Positions 24,647 through 34,227 are shown, counted from the first letter of the stretch. The stretch is DNA of 64,000 nt from Mycetocola_B reblochoni (GCF_003667525.1 NZ_RCUW01000003.1:186001-250000); one strand, 5' to 3'. Notes: generated by a model not told the origin, from the sequence alone. Translations and numbers: made by a program.

Positions 24647-25263
24647 GACTGCACCACGAACGGCCACGGAACGAGCAGAACGACACCGACGGCGAGCAGC
24701 CCGAGCCGCCAGCCGATGCTGCGCCGCCGGCCCAGCCAGCTGACCGCCGCGGCCCAGAGCGCCGGCGCCGCCACGGCGAACACCCCGCCGAGCGTCGCCA
24801 TGAAGGCCTCGACGGGGTTGAGCCCGTCGACCGTGATGACACGGGTGGCGCTCGCGTACCAGCCGATCGTGTAGAGCAGGTAGATGCCCGCGATGACGCC
24901 GACGCTGATCAGGACGGCCGAGCTCGCCTGGCCGCGCGACTCCCCCGCTGCCGGGGCGGACGGCGTCGCGGCGTCGGGTCCGGCACCGGAGGACACGGCA
25001 TCGGAGGGCACGGCACTGGCGGATTCCGCGCGGGACGGCCACACCTCGGGGCTCACGACGCCGGCGGTCCCGGTCGACGACGGACCCGCCGCGGACGCAC
25101 CGCTGGACGGGGCCGCGGTGCGGGACGGGATCTCCTCCGCGGCGGTGCCGCGCTCCGTCGCCGCAGGGGCAACGGGAGAACCCGCGGCGGGACGGGGGCG
25201 TCTGGCCGTGGTCTGGTCCTCGTCGCCGGCCCAGCTGAGGGCGTCGTCGTCTGGATCTGCCAT
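24643..25263 (-). CDS. Membrane protein with long disordered Ala/Ser/Pro-rich N terminus
   Basis: The 206-residue protein is unrecognised. Residues 1-110 are acidic, then Ala/Ser/Pro/Gly-rich with no hydrophobic segment. The rest has about three membrane helices (around 113-135, 150-175 and 182-203). The ATG at 25263 starts MADPDDD, common for cytosolic tails of actinobacterial membrane proteins. It is followed by the coupled small membrane gene at 24212 and preceded by the ilvC terminator. It is probably an accessory membrane pair of unknown role. Confidence 0.65.
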   Translation of the reverse strand: MADPDDDALSWAGDEDQTTARRPRPAAGSPVAPAATERGTAAEEIPSRTAAPSSGASAAGPSSTGTAGVVSPEVWPSRAESASAVPSDAVSSGAGPDAATPSAPAAGESRGQASSAVLISVGVIAGIYLLYTIGWYASATRVITVDGLNPVEAFMATLGGVFAVAAPALWAAAVSWLGRRRSIGWRLGLLAVGVVLLVPWPFVVQS

Positions 25264-25329
25264 GCCCCCATGCTACTGCGGCGGTCTGTCGTGCCGGCAG
25301 ACGCCCCGGACGCGTGTCCCCGCAGACAT

Positions 25330-25365
25330 GCCTCGGGCCCGCGACCGAGGTCGCGGGCCCGAGGC
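25330..25365 (-). terminator. Terminator of the ilv operon
   Basis: A perfect 16-bp stem (25330-25345 with 25350-25365) closes on CGAG, 14 bp after the ilvC stop. It has no T-run, as is usual in very high-G+C genomes. Confidence 0.8.
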
Positions 25366-25378
25366 GTCGACGCGATGA

Positions 25379-26407
25379 CTAGCGCGCGACGCTGCCGTCA
25401 GTGTAGTCGTCGTCGTTCGAGGCGTTCCAGGAGAAGAGCCGGCGAAGCTCACGACCGGTCGACTCGATCGGGTGGCCCTCACCCTTGGCGCGCAGCTCCA
25501 GGAACTCGGCGCCGCCGTTGTCCTGGTCGTCGATGAAGCGCTTCGCGAAGGCACCCGACTGGATGTCCGCGAGGACGGCCTTCATGTTCTCCTTGACGTG
25601 CGGGTCGATCACACGCGGGCCGGAGACGTAGTCGCCGTACTCGGCCGTGTCGGAGACGCTCCAGCGCTGCTTGGCGATGCCGCCCTCCCACATGAGGTCC
25701 ACGATCAGCTTGAGCTCGTGCAGCACCTCGAAGTAGGCGATCTGCGGCTGGTAGCCGGCCTCGGTCAGGGTCTCGAAGCCGTACTGGACGAGCTGCGAGA
25801 CGCCACCGCAGAGCACGGCCTGCTCGCCGAACAGGTCGGTCTCGGTCTCCTCCGTGAAGGTGGTCTTGATGCCACCGGCACGCAGGCCGCCGATCGCCTT
25901 CGCGTACGACCAGGCCAGACCCCACGCCGAGCCGGAGGCGTCCTTCTCGACGGCGACGATCACGGGAACACCGCGGCCGGCCTCGTACTCGCGGCGAACG
26001 GTGTGGCCGGGGCCCTTCGGCGCGACCATGAAGACGTCCACGCCCTCGGGCACCTGGATGTAGCCGAAGCGGATGTTGAAGCCGTGGCCGAAGACCAGGG
26101 CCTTGCCCGCGGAGAGCTGCCCCTCGATCGACTCGGCGTAGATGGTGCGCTGGAACTGGTCGGGAGCGAGCAGCACGATGACGTCGGCCCAGGCGGACGC
26201 GTCGGCCACGTTCTTCACCGTGAAGCCGGCCTCCTCGGCCTTCGCGATCGACTTCGAGCCGTCCTTCAGGCCGATGACGACCTCGACGCCCGAGTCGCGG
26301 AGGTTCAGCGCGTGCGCGTGGCCCTGCGAGCCGTATCCGATGACGGCGACCTTCTTGCCCTGGATGAGCGCGAGGTCGGCGTCCTGGTCGTACACAATCT
26401 CAGTCAC
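25379..26407 (-). CDS. ilvC: Ketol-acid reductoisomerase
   Basis: IlvC rearranges and reduces acetolactate or acetohydroxybutyrate with NADPH, the second shared step of valine and isoleucine synthesis. The 342-residue class I enzyme has the Rossmann motif GYGSQGHAHALN (24-35), VFGHGFNI, and the Mg2+-binding ETETDLFGEQ with ELKLIVDLMWEGG. The GTG at 26407 follows AAGGAG. It lies 62 bp downstream of ilvN in the ilvBNC order and ends in a strong terminator. Confidence 0.97.
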   Translation of the reverse strand: MTEIVYDQDADLALIQGKKVAVIGYGSQGHAHALNLRDSGVEVVIGLKDGSKSIAKAEEAGFTVKNVADASAWADVIVLLAPDQFQRTIYAESIEGQLSAGKALVFGHGFNIRFGYIQVPEGVDVFMVAPKGPGHTVRREYEAGRGVPVIVAVEKDASGSAWGLAWSYAKAIGGLRAGGIKTTFTEETETDLFGEQAVLCGGVSQLVQYGFETLTEAGYQPQIAYFEVLHELKLIVDLMWEGGIAKQRWSVSDTAEYGDYVSGPRVIDPHVKENMKAVLADIQSGAFAKRFIDDQDNGGAEFLELRAKGEGHPIESTGRELRRLFSWNASNDDDYTDGSVAR

Positions 26408-26469
26408 GGTTGGTTTCTCCTTGTTGTTGAGGTTCGGTCCCGGCTGGCGCCGGTGGTCGTGGTCTCGGG

Positions 26470-26979
26470 TCAGTTCTTGAAGACGCGGTCGGTGATGGAC
26501 TTCGAGCCGCGGCCGATCGCGATGAGCCCCGACTGCGTCATCTCCTTGATCCCATAGGGTTCGAGCACCCTGAGGAAGGCGGCGGTCTTGCCGCTGTCGC
26601 CCGTGACCTCGATGACGAGGGCGTCGGTGGCGACGTCGACGACGCGGGCGCGGAACAGGTTCACCGCTTCGAGCACGGCGGAGCGCGAGGTGTTGTCCAC
26701 CCTGACCTTGATGAGCAGGTGGTCCCGCTGCACCGACTGGTCGAACTCCAGCTCGACGATCTTGATCACGTTGACGAGTTTGTTCAGCTGCTTCGTCACC
26801 TGCTCGAGCGGGAAGTCGTCGACGTCGACCACGACGGTGATCCGCGACAGGCCCTGGATCTCGCTCCTGCCGACGGCGAGCGACTCGATGTTGAAGCCGC
26901 GACGGGCGAACAGCCCCGCGACGCGGGTGAGCAGACCGGGCTTGTCCTCGACGAGGAGGCTCAGGACGTGGGAACTCAT
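26470..26979 (-). CDS. ilvN: Acetolactate synthase regulatory subunit
   Basis: IlvN is the regulatory subunit that makes acetolactate synthase sensitive to valine. The 169-residue protein has an N-terminal ACT domain (about 3-78, with LVEDKPGLLTRVAGLFARRG) and the C-terminal domain typical of the large-type small subunit. It starts 2 bp after the ilvB stop, so the two are coupled. The C-terminal KSITDRVFKN-type end is as expected. Confidence 0.97.
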   Translation of the reverse strand: MSSHVLSLLVEDKPGLLTRVAGLFARRGFNIESLAVGRSEIQGLSRITVVVDVDDFPLEQVTKQLNKLVNVIKIVELEFDQSVQRDHLLIKVRVDNTSRSAVLEAVNLFRARVVDVATDALVIEVTGDSGKTAAFLRVLEPYGIKEMTQSGLIAIGRGSKSITDRVFKN

Positions 26980-26981
26980 GC

Positions 26982-28796
26982 TCAGATCTCCTCGTCGTCG
27001 AAGGCGGGGGCGTTCTCGCGGGCGTACTGGATGAAGCTGTTGCTCACGCCCTGGGGGACCATGGGCCAGACCATCGCGTCCTTGGACACGACGAAGTCGA
27101 TGACGACGGGCCGGTCGTTCGTCTCCAGCGCCAGGGCGATCGCGGCGTCGACCTCGTCCTCGCGCTCGACGCGGATCGCCAGGCAGCCGTACGCCTCGCC
27201 CAGCTTGACGAAGTCGGGGATGCGCACCGACTCCTGGCCGGTGTTGAGCTCCGTGTGCGAGTAGTGCCCGTCATAGAAGAGCGTCTGCCACTGCTTCACC
27301 ATCCCCAGCGAGGAGTTGTTGATGATGGCGACCTTGATCGGGATGTTGTTCAGCGAGCAGGTGGCCAGCTCCTGGTTGGTCATCTGGAAGCAGCCGTCGC
27401 CGTCGATCGCCCACACGGTCCGTTCGGGCTCGGCGACCTTGGCGCCCATCGCGGCCGGGACCGCGTAGCCCATTGTCCCCGCCCCGCCCGAGTTCAGCCA
27501 GGAGTTGGGGCGCTCGTACGAGATGAACTGCGCCGCCCACATCTGGTGCTGGCCGACGCCTGCCGCGAAGATCCCCTCCGGGCCGGTCAGCTCGCCGATG
27601 CGCGAGATGACGTGCTGCGGGGACAGCCGGCCGTCGCTGGTCGGGGCGAAGCCGAGGGGGAACTGCTCCCTCAGCTCGGTGAGGTGCTCCCACCAGGCGG
27701 AGGTGTCCGCCCTGCCCTGCCTCGCGGTCGCCGTGAACGCCGCGTCGAGGTCGACGAGGACGTCCTTGGCGTCTCCGACGATCGGCACGTCCGCGAAACG
27801 GATCTTGGAGATCTCGGCCGGGTCGATGTCGACGTGGACGACCTTGGCGTTCGGCGCGAACAGCTCCGCCTTGCCGGTCACCCTGTCGTCGAAGCGGGCG
27901 CCGAGGGAGACGATGAGGTCCGACTCCTGCAGGGCGAGCACGGCGGGGACCGTGCCGTGCATGCCGGGCATGCCCAGGTGCTGACGGTGCGAGTCGGGGA
28001 ACACGCCCCGCGCCATCAGGGTGGTCACGACGGGTGCGCCGGTCGACTCGGCCAGCTGGCGCAGTTCCTCCGCGGCCCCGGACCGCACGACGCCGCCGCC
28101 GACGTAGAGCACGGGCCTGCTCGCCTCGACCAGCAGCTGGGCCGCGGCCTGGATCTGCTTGCCGTGGGCCTTCGTGACCGGACGGTAGCCGGGCAGCTCG
28201 ACCTTCGGCGGCCAGGAGAAGGCGAACTCCGCCTGCTGGGCGTCCTTGGTGATGTCGACGAGCACCGGGCCGGGGCGGCCCGTGCTGGCGATCTGGTACG
28301 CCGCGGCGAGCGTGGCGGGGATGTCCTCCGCGCGGGTGACCAGGAACGAGTGCTTCGTCACCGGCATGGTGATGCCGACGATGTCGGCCTCCTGGAACGC
28401 GTCCGTCCCCATGAGCGTGGAGAAGACCTGGCCGGTGATCGCCAGGAGAGGGACCGAGTCCATGTAGGCGTCGGCGATGGCCGTGACGAGGTTCGTCGCG
28501 CCGGGCCCGCTCGTGGCGATGCAGACGCCGACGCGTCCGGACGCGGACGCATAGCCCTCGGCCGCGTGTCCCGCGCCCTGCTCGTGCCGCACGAGGACGT
28601 GCCGCAGGTCCTGGACGTCGGTCATCGCGTCGTACACCGGCAGGATCGCGCCGCCGGGCAGCCCGAAGACATCGTCGATGCCGAGGAGCTCGAGCGAGCG
28701 GAGCACAGCGCTCGCTCCCGTCATCCTGACGTTGTCGTTCTTCCGTGAGGCCGCGACGTCCGACGGCAGCTTTGCGGTCTGGTGTTCCAAAGACAT
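26982..28796 (-). CDS. ilvB: Acetolactate synthase catalytic subunit
   Basis: IlvB condenses pyruvate with pyruvate or 2-oxobutyrate using thiamine diphosphate and FAD. The 604-residue protein has the ThDP glutamate in RHEQGAGHAAEGYA, and the diphosphate-binding motif GDGCFQMTNQE ending in INNSSLGMVKQWQ. A 25-residue N-terminal extension precedes the core. The ATG at 28796 lies 47 bp after ilvD, with only a weak ribosome binding site. I found no leader peptide in this small gap, unlike leuC. The order is ilvD-ilvB-ilvN-ilvC. Confidence 0.97.
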   Translation of the reverse strand: MSLEHQTAKLPSDVAASRKNDNVRMTGASAVLRSLELLGIDDVFGLPGGAILPVYDAMTDVQDLRHVLVRHEQGAGHAAEGYASASGRVGVCIATSGPGATNLVTAIADAYMDSVPLLAITGQVFSTLMGTDAFQEADIVGITMPVTKHSFLVTRAEDIPATLAAAYQIASTGRPGPVLVDITKDAQQAEFAFSWPPKVELPGYRPVTKAHGKQIQAAAQLLVEASRPVLYVGGGVVRSGAAEELRQLAESTGAPVVTTLMARGVFPDSHRQHLGMPGMHGTVPAVLALQESDLIVSLGARFDDRVTGKAELFAPNAKVVHVDIDPAEISKIRFADVPIVGDAKDVLVDLDAAFTATARQGRADTSAWWEHLTELREQFPLGFAPTSDGRLSPQHVISRIGELTGPEGIFAAGVGQHQMWAAQFISYERPNSWLNSGGAGTMGYAVPAAMGAKVAEPERTVWAIDGDGCFQMTNQELATCSLNNIPIKVAIINNSSLGMVKQWQTLFYDGHYSHTELNTGQESVRIPDFVKLGEAYGCLAIRVEREDEVDAAIALALETNDRPVVIDFVVSKDAMVWPMVPQGVSNSFIQYARENAPAFDDEEI

Positions 28797-28843
28797 AGAG
28801 CAGTGGTTCCCGAATGTGGTGAGTGAATGGGACAGCGGCGACG

Positions 28844-30538
28844 CTACCCGGTGGTCGCGCCCTCTGCAGCAGAGCGCACGAGCTTCGAGTACTTCGCCAG
28901 GACGCCACGGGTATAGCGCGGAGGAAGCGGAGCCCAGCCGTCACGGCGGGCGGCCAGCTCGTCCGCCTCGACAAGTAGGTCGAGCGAGCGAGCTGCGATA
29001 TCGACCCGTATCAGATCACCATCGCGCACGAATGCCACGGGACCTGCGTCCACGGCTTCGGGTGCTATGTGGCCGATGCACAGTCCGGTTGTGCCGCCTG
29101 AGAATCGACCGTCCGTCAAGAGTAGTACATCCTTGCCGAGACCCGCGCCCTTGATCGCCGCCGTGATCGCCAGCATCTCGCGCATGCCGGGGCCGCCCTT
29201 GGGGCCCTCGTAGCGGATGAGGACGACGTCGCCCTTCTGGATCTTGCCCTCGGTGAGGGCGTCCATCGCGGCGCGCTCGCGTTCGAACACCCGCGCCGGC
29301 CCCTCGAACACGTCGGCGTCGAAGCCGGCGGTCTTGACCACCGCGCCCTCCGGGGCGAGCGAACCGTGCAGGATCGTCAGGCCTCCCGTGGCGTGGATGG
29401 GGTTGTCGAGGGTCCGGATGACCTCGCCGTCGAGCGGGTCCGGGTTGATCTCGGCGAGGTTCTCCGCGACCGTCTTGCCCGTCACGGTCATCGCGTCGCC
29501 GTGCAGCAGACCGGCGTCGAGCAGCGCCTTCATCACGACGGGCACCCCGCCGTGGCGGTCGACGTCGTTCATGACGTACTTACCGAAGGGCTTGAGGTCG
29601 CCGATGTGCGGAACGGCCGAGCCGATGCGGTTGAAGTCGTCGAGGGTCAGGTCGACGTCCGCCTCACGGGCGATGGCGAGCAGGTGCAGCACCACGTTGG
29701 TCGACCCGCCGAAGGCCATCGCGACCGCGATGGCGTTCTCGAACGCCTTCTTCGTGAGGATGTCGCGCGCGGTCAGCCCGAGACGGAGCATGGTGACGAC
29801 CGCCTCGCCCGAGCGGTGGGCGAAGTAGTCCCTGCGCCGATCGGCGGAGGGCGGTGCGGCCGATCCCGGCAGGCTCATGCCGAGCGCCTCGGCGACGCTC
29901 GCCATGGTGTTCGCGGTGTACATGCCGCCGCAGGCACCCTCGCCGGGGGCGATGGCGCACTCGATCCGCTTGAGGTCCTCCTCGCTCATCGTGCCCGCCT
30001 TGCAGGCGCCGACGGCCTCGAAGGAGTCGATGATGGTGACGTCCTTCTCGGTGCCGTCGCTGAGCTTCACCCAGCCGGGGGCGATCGAGCCGGCATAGAG
30101 GAACACGCTCGCCAGGTCGAGGCGGGCCGCCGCCATCAGCATGCCGGGGAGCGACTTGTCGCACCCGGCGAGCAGGACGGTGCCGTCTAGGCGCTCGGCC
30201 ATGACGACGGTCTCGACGGAGTCGGCGATGACCTCACGCGAGACGAGGGAGAAGTGCATGCCCTCGTGGCCCATGGAGATGCCGTCGGACACGGAGATGG
30301 TGCCGAACTGCAGCGGGTATCCCCCGCCGGAGTGGACGCCCTCCTTCGCCCCCTGGGCGAGGCGGTCGAGTGAGAGGTTGCAGGGGGTGATCTCGTTCCA
30401 GGAGCTGGCGATGCCGATCTGCGGCTTGTCCCAGTCCTCGTCGCCCATCCCGACCGCGCGGAGCATGCCTCGGGAGGTGGTTGCTTCGATCCCGTCGGTG
30501 ACGTCGCGACTGCGCGGCTTCATGTCGATGTCTGGCAT
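28844..30538 (-). CDS. ilvD: Dihydroxy-acid dehydratase
   Basis: IlvD removes water from dihydroxyvalerates to give the 2-oxo acids used by IlvE. The 564-residue protein shows the Fe-S and Mg motifs GCDKSLPGML, GEGACGGMYTANTM and GRFSGGTTGLCIGH. The three cysteines fit an iron-sulfur cluster enzyme. The ATG at 30538 lies exactly six bases after TAAACT (30545-30550), so the mRNA is probably leaderless and this is the promoter-proximal gene of ilvD-ilvBNC. The 3' end of the gene looks somewhat lower in G+C than its 5' part. Confidence 0.96.
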   Translation of the reverse strand: MPDIDMKPRSRDVTDGIEATTSRGMLRAVGMGDEDWDKPQIGIASSWNEITPCNLSLDRLAQGAKEGVHSGGGYPLQFGTISVSDGISMGHEGMHFSLVSREVIADSVETVVMAERLDGTVLLAGCDKSLPGMLMAAARLDLASVFLYAGSIAPGWVKLSDGTEKDVTIIDSFEAVGACKAGTMSEEDLKRIECAIAPGEGACGGMYTANTMASVAEALGMSLPGSAAPPSADRRRDYFAHRSGEAVVTMLRLGLTARDILTKKAFENAIAVAMAFGGSTNVVLHLLAIAREADVDLTLDDFNRIGSAVPHIGDLKPFGKYVMNDVDRHGGVPVVMKALLDAGLLHGDAMTVTGKTVAENLAEINPDPLDGEVIRTLDNPIHATGGLTILHGSLAPEGAVVKTAGFDADVFEGPARVFERERAAMDALTEGKIQKGDVVLIRYEGPKGGPGMREMLAITAAIKGAGLGKDVLLLTDGRFSGGTTGLCIGHIAPEAVDAGPVAFVRDGDLIRVDIAARSLDLLVEADELAARRDGWAPLPPRYTRGVLAKYSKLVRSAAEGATTG

Positions 30539-30544
30539 GGCCTC

Positions 30545-30550
30545 AGTTTA
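30545..30550 (-). promoter_or_regulatory. -10 box giving a leaderless ilvD mRNA
   Basis: TAAACT on the minus strand matches TANNNT and ends six bases before the ilvD ATG. No good -35 box is seen. Confidence 0.5.
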
Positions 30551-30579
30551 GAACCCCGTGCACGCCGCTCCGGACAGCG

Positions 30580-30601
30580 AAAAACTATGATCGCAGTTTT
30601 T
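30580..30601 (-). terminator. A/T-rich hairpin at the end of otsB
   Basis: AAAAACT and AGTTTTT form a seven-pair stem whose loop holds the last otsB codons and part of the stop. It ends in T-rich sequence and stands out in this G+C-rich region. It is a plausible intrinsic terminator that works on both strands. Confidence 0.5.
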
Positions 30602-31349
30602 TAATGCGGAGCAGGAGCGCGGCCAGCTCGCCGGGCGACGCCACGCGCGCCCGAGCCCTCGTCCGTCCCTCGCCGACCTTGACCCCGAGGTCGCGTAAAC
30701 CCATGACGGCGAAGCCGTCCTCATCGGTGACGTCGTCGCCCGCGAACAGCACGGCGTCGGCGCCGACCACCCGGCGGAAGTGCTCGATGGCCTGCCCCTT
30801 GTCCGCCTCTGCGAGCGCGAACTCTCTGACGCCGTTCCCCCGTCGGCTGCTCGCCGGAATGCCCCTGGCGACGACCGCTGCCGCCGCCCGATCGCCGAGC
30901 TCCTCGGCCGCCTGCTCGGACAGGGCCCTGGTGTGCACGGCGAACCCGGCCGGCTTCGACTCGACCCAGGCGTCGGGAACGCCCGAGACGACGGAGTGCA
31001 AGACATCGTGAAGCGCGTCGCGCCGCTGCAGGGCCTCCTCGGGAGCGAGCAGCCGCAGCTTCTCCCCCGGTTCCCGGATCTCGAGTCCGTGCGAACCGGC
31101 GAGGTAGTCGCCCTCCGCCGGCCGCGCCGCCGCCGTCAGGCTCTCCACGGCCCGACCGGAGACCAGCGCCAGCGCCACCCCCGGCGCCTCCCGGAGCTCC
31201 GCCAGAGCCTCAGCCGCGGCCGGGACCATGCGCGAGTCCGCCGGGTCCTTCTCGAAGGGGGCGAGCGTTCCGTCGAAGTCAAGCGCCACCAGGAGGGTCT
31301 CCGCCTCGACGAGCGGGTCGAGCAATGCGTCATCGATCTGCACGGTCAT
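30585..31349 (-). CDS. otsB: Trehalose-6-phosphate phosphatase
   Basis: OtsB removes phosphate from trehalose-6-phosphate to give trehalose, a compatible solute and stress protectant. The 254-residue HAD-superfamily protein has the nucleophile motif DFDGT (24-28) and the Mg2+-binding GDDVTDEDGF near the C terminus. It starts 28 bp after otsA, with AAGAAAGG before the ATG at 31349, forming a two-gene trehalose operon. It ends at an A/T-rich hairpin before ilvD. Confidence 0.94.
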   Translation of the reverse strand: MTVQIDDALLDPLVEAETLLVALDFDGTLAPFEKDPADSRMVPAAAEALAELREAPGVALALVSGRAVESLTAAARPAEGDYLAGSHGLEIREPGEKLRLLAPEEALQRRDALHDVLHSVVSGVPDAWVESKPAGFAVHTRALSEQAAEELGDRAAAAVVARGIPASSRRGNGVREFALAEADKGQAIEHFRRVVGADAVLFAGDDVTDEDGFAVMGLRDLGVKVGEGRTRARARVASPGELAALLLRIKKLRS

Positions 31350-31377
31350 GCCTTTCTTGTCTACCGGTCAGGCGCCC

Positions 31378-32916
31378 TCAGGCGTGGTCTGCCGCACCCG
31401 GCCGCGCCTCGACGACGGCGAGCAGATCCGTCCCACCGCGGGAGAGCTGATACGGGGACAGTTCGCGGAGGAAGCTGCGCGACCACACGGCCACGTCGTG
31501 CTCCATCACCCTCTTCCGCATCGCGCGCATCCGCCGCGAGCGCTCGGCCCTCGGCATCTCCACCGCGGTCATGATGGTGTCCTTCAACCCCTCGATGTCG
31601 TGAGGGTTGACCAGGAGCGCACGTTTGAGCTCGTCGGCGGCACCGGCGAACTCGCTGAGCACCAGCACCCCGTCGTTGTCGTACCGCACGGCGGCGTACT
31701 CCTTCGCCACCAGGTTCATCCCGTCGCGCAACGCCGTGACCAGCACGATGTCCGCCGCGAGGAACAGCGCGACCATCTCCTCGCGGGGGTAGCCGTGGTG
31801 CAGGTAGCTGATGGCGCTGTGGCCGATCGTGCCGAAGTCGCCGTTGATCCGGCCGACCGTCAGCTCGATCTCGTCTCGGAGCTGCTTGTAGGTCTCGACG
31901 CGCTCGCGTGAGGGGCTGGCGACCTGGATGAGCGACACGTCCTCGATCTGCAGACGCCCCTCGGCCAGCAGCTCGCCGTACGCCTTCAACCGGTGCCGGA
32001 TGCCCTTCGTGTAGTCGAGCCTGTCGACGCCGAGCATGATCGTGCGCGGGTTGCCGAGCTCCGAACGGATCTGGGCCGCGCGCTCCTGCACCCGCGGCTC
32101 CCTCGCCAGCCGCTCGTAGGCGAGCGCATCGATGGAGATCGGGTAGTGCCGGGCGACGACCGTGCGGGTCGGCCCGCTCGGACGCTTCGTGTTGCGCGAC
32201 CCGCTGGTGACCTTCCCGTCCTCGTCGGTGGGCACGGTGATCGTCGTGCCGCTGGCCTCGTAGCTCAGCAGCCGGCGGACGGCCCGCTGGAAGTTGCCGG
32301 CGTCGGCCGCCCTCTGGAAGCCGATGACGTCCGCGCCCAGCAGCCCGCGGATGATCTGCGTGCGCCAGGGCAGCTGGGAGTAGATGCCGTAGGCGGGGAA
32401 CGGGATGTGGTTGAAGAACCCGATCGTGACGTCCGGCCGCATCTCCCTGAGGATGCCGGGAACGAGCTGAAGCTGGTAGTCATGCACCCAGACGGTCGCT
32501 CCGTGGGCCGCGAGCTGCGCGGCCCGCTCCGCGAAGCGCTGATTCACCGTGCGGTAGCTGTCCCACCACTCGCGGTGGTAGCTCGGCGGAGCGATCACGT
32601 CGTGGTACAGCGGCCAGAGGGTGTCGTTGGAGAACCCCTCGTAGTACTCCTCGACCTCCTGAGCGCTGAGCGGCATCGGCTCGATCCAGGTCCCGTTGTA
32701 GTCGAACGGCTCGATGTCGTTGACCGTTCCCCCCGGCCAACCGATCCAGGCCCCCTCGGTCTCCCGCATGACCGGCTCGAGCGCGGTGACGAGACCGCCG
32801 GGCGAGGTGCGCCATGAGGCGTTGCCGTCGCCGTCGACCACGCGATCGACGGGCAGTCGGTTCGCCACCACCACGAAATCGAATCGGGGGTGGTCCGGGT
32901 GGTCGTGCTCTGTCAT
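31378..32916 (-). CDS. otsA: Trehalose-6-phosphate synthase
   Basis: OtsA joins UDP-glucose and glucose-6-phosphate to trehalose-6-phosphate. The 512-residue GT20 enzyme has the N-terminal NRLPV and SPGGLVTAL, the acceptor-site WVHDYQL, GVDRLDYTKGI, and the C-terminal donor site LRDGMNLVAKEY. The ATG at 32916 follows GGAGGG; a GTG at 32943 would add nine residues. It is divergent from a TIM-barrel isomerase gene and upstream of otsB. Confidence 0.95.
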   Translation of the reverse strand: MTEHDHPDHPRFDFVVVANRLPVDRVVDGDGNASWRTSPGGLVTALEPVMRETEGAWIGWPGGTVNDIEPFDYNGTWIEPMPLSAQEVEEYYEGFSNDTLWPLYHDVIAPPSYHREWWDSYRTVNQRFAERAAQLAAHGATVWVHDYQLQLVPGILREMRPDVTIGFFNHIPFPAYGIYSQLPWRTQIIRGLLGADVIGFQRAADAGNFQRAVRRLLSYEASGTTITVPTDEDGKVTSGSRNTKRPSGPTRTVVARHYPISIDALAYERLAREPRVQERAAQIRSELGNPRTIMLGVDRLDYTKGIRHRLKAYGELLAEGRLQIEDVSLIQVASPSRERVETYKQLRDEIELTVGRINGDFGTIGHSAISYLHHGYPREEMVALFLAADIVLVTALRDGMNLVAKEYAAVRYDNDGVLVLSEFAGAADELKRALLVNPHDIEGLKDTIMTAVEMPRAERSRRMRAMRKRVMEHDVAVWSRSFLRELSPYQLSRGGTDLLAVVEARPGAADHA

Positions 32917-33011
32917 GAGGCCCTCCGCAGCGTCGACGCTCACAGGCTATCAGCGCGATGGCACGCCGCGGCACGGAGGTGGCGGCCAGTCGGCGACACT
33001 ATCCTGGCCGC

Positions 33012-33905
33012 ATGATCCGTGTCGGCATGAGCAGTTCCTGCGTCTATCCCCTCGGCCTCGAGCGCGCCTTCGCGCTCGCTGAGGACGCCGGCTACGACGG
33101 CATCGAGGTGATGGTCACCAACGAGGACATCACTCGTGACGCCGAAGCCATCCGCGCGCTGAGCGAGAGGCACCGGATGCCGGTGCTCTCCGTGCACGCG
33201 CCGGTCCTGCTGCTGACGCACTTCGTCTGGGGCCGCGACCCCGCCGTCAAGCTCAGGCGGTCGGCCGAGCTCGCGGCGGCGATCGGCGCGGAGACCGTCG
33301 TCGTGCACCCTCCGTTCAGGTGGCAGCGGGGGTACGCGCAGAACTTCCTGACGATCGTGCGCGAGACGGAGCAGGACTCCGGCGTCGACATCGCCGTCGA
33401 GAACATGTTCCCCTGGGCTGTCAGGGGCCGGACCATGGCCGCCTACTCCCCCGGCTGGAGCCCCGAGGACATGGACTGCGACCACGTCACCCTCGACTTC
33501 TCCCACGCCTCGCTGTCCGGGCTGAACTCGCTCGAGCTCGCGAGGCGCCTGGGTCCGCGCCTCCAGCACATCCACCTGTGCGACGGTTCGCGCTCGCAGG
33601 ACGAGAATCGCGTCTTCGACGAGCACCTCGTTCCCGGGCACGGCGCTCAGCCCGTCGCCGAGACCCTGCGCTTCGCCGTCGAGAACGGCTTCGCCGGTCA
33701 CGTCGTGGCGGAGATCAACACCCGCGGCGCGAAGGACGACGTCGAACGCCTGATGCTGCTGGAGGAGACGCTGCAGTTCGCCCGCACCCATCTCGGCCAG
33801 AACCGCACGGGGACCGACCACCTGCGCGGCCACAGGCACCGGAGCATCCGGGCGCACCTCACCCCGGACGGCCACAACGACGGCGAGGACCAGCGCGACG
33901 GCTAG
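33012..33905 (+). CDS. Sugar phosphate isomerase/epimerase-like TIM-barrel protein
   Basis: The 297-residue protein has the xylose-isomerase-like fold: GMSSSCVYPLGLERAFALAE at the start, ETVVVHPPFRW (about 97-107), metal-ligand candidates in IAVENMFPW and LDFSHAS, then IHLCDGS and a final EIN. It probably acts on a phosphorylated or free sugar, but the substrate is unknown. The ATG at 33012 is exactly six bases after TATCCT (33000-33005), so the mRNA is probably leaderless. The last 30 residues are His/Arg-rich and outside the fold. Confidence 0.82.
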   Translation: MIRVGMSSSCVYPLGLERAFALAEDAGYDGIEVMVTNEDITRDAEAIRALSERHRMPVLSVHAPVLLLTHFVWGRDPAVKLRRSAELAAAIGAETVVVHPPFRWQRGYAQNFLTIVRETEQDSGVDIAVENMFPWAVRGRTMAAYSPGWSPEDMDCDHVTLDFSHASLSGLNSLELARRLGPRLQHIHLCDGSRSQDENRVFDEHLVPGHGAQPVAETLRFAVENGFAGHVVAEINTRGAKDDVERLMLLEETLQFARTHLGQNRTGTDHLRGHRHRSIRAHLTPDGHNDGEDQRDG

Positions 33906-33943
33906 ACTCGTGCGCACCCCGTCCCCGCACCCTCGGAGCGAGC

Positions 33944-34138
33944 ATGCGCAAGTATCTTCTGAACACCTCCCTCATCGGAGCCGTGACCGGCGCCTGGAGC
34001 GTCGTCAAGGCGACCCGGTCGGGCCCCCGCGACTGGCGGCTCGTGCTGCTCTGGGTCAGCTGGGGCATCAGCGTCGCCCTCGCCGTGGGCGCCGTCAGGG
34101 AGCAGGGGCGGATCGAGCGCGGCGAGATCGACGGCTAG
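33944..34138 (+). CDS. Small membrane protein, 64 residues
   Basis: The product starts MRKYLLNTSLIGAVTGAWSVVKATRSG and has a hydrophobic segment near 34-50 (VLLWVSWGISVALAVGAV). The ATG at 33944 has a weak GGAGCGAG before it. The gene follows the isomerase by 38 bp and could be cotranscribed. I do not recognise the family. Length, codon use and placement support a real gene. Confidence 0.6.
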   Translation: MRKYLLNTSLIGAVTGAWSVVKATRSGPRDWRLVLLWVSWGISVALAVGAVREQGRIERGEIDG

Positions 34139-34227
34139 CTTCGGCTCGGGGCGGCGTGTCGCCCGTGATCGCGCGGTTTTGCCAGGACACTGGTGACGAA
34201 GTCCATTCGTCATGAGGAGTCGCCGCC

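Noticed and set aside
28844..29150. Horizontal replacement of the ilvD 3' end, from locally lower G+C
   Set aside because: All catalytic motifs are intact and the change is gradual. I cannot support a breakpoint by eye.
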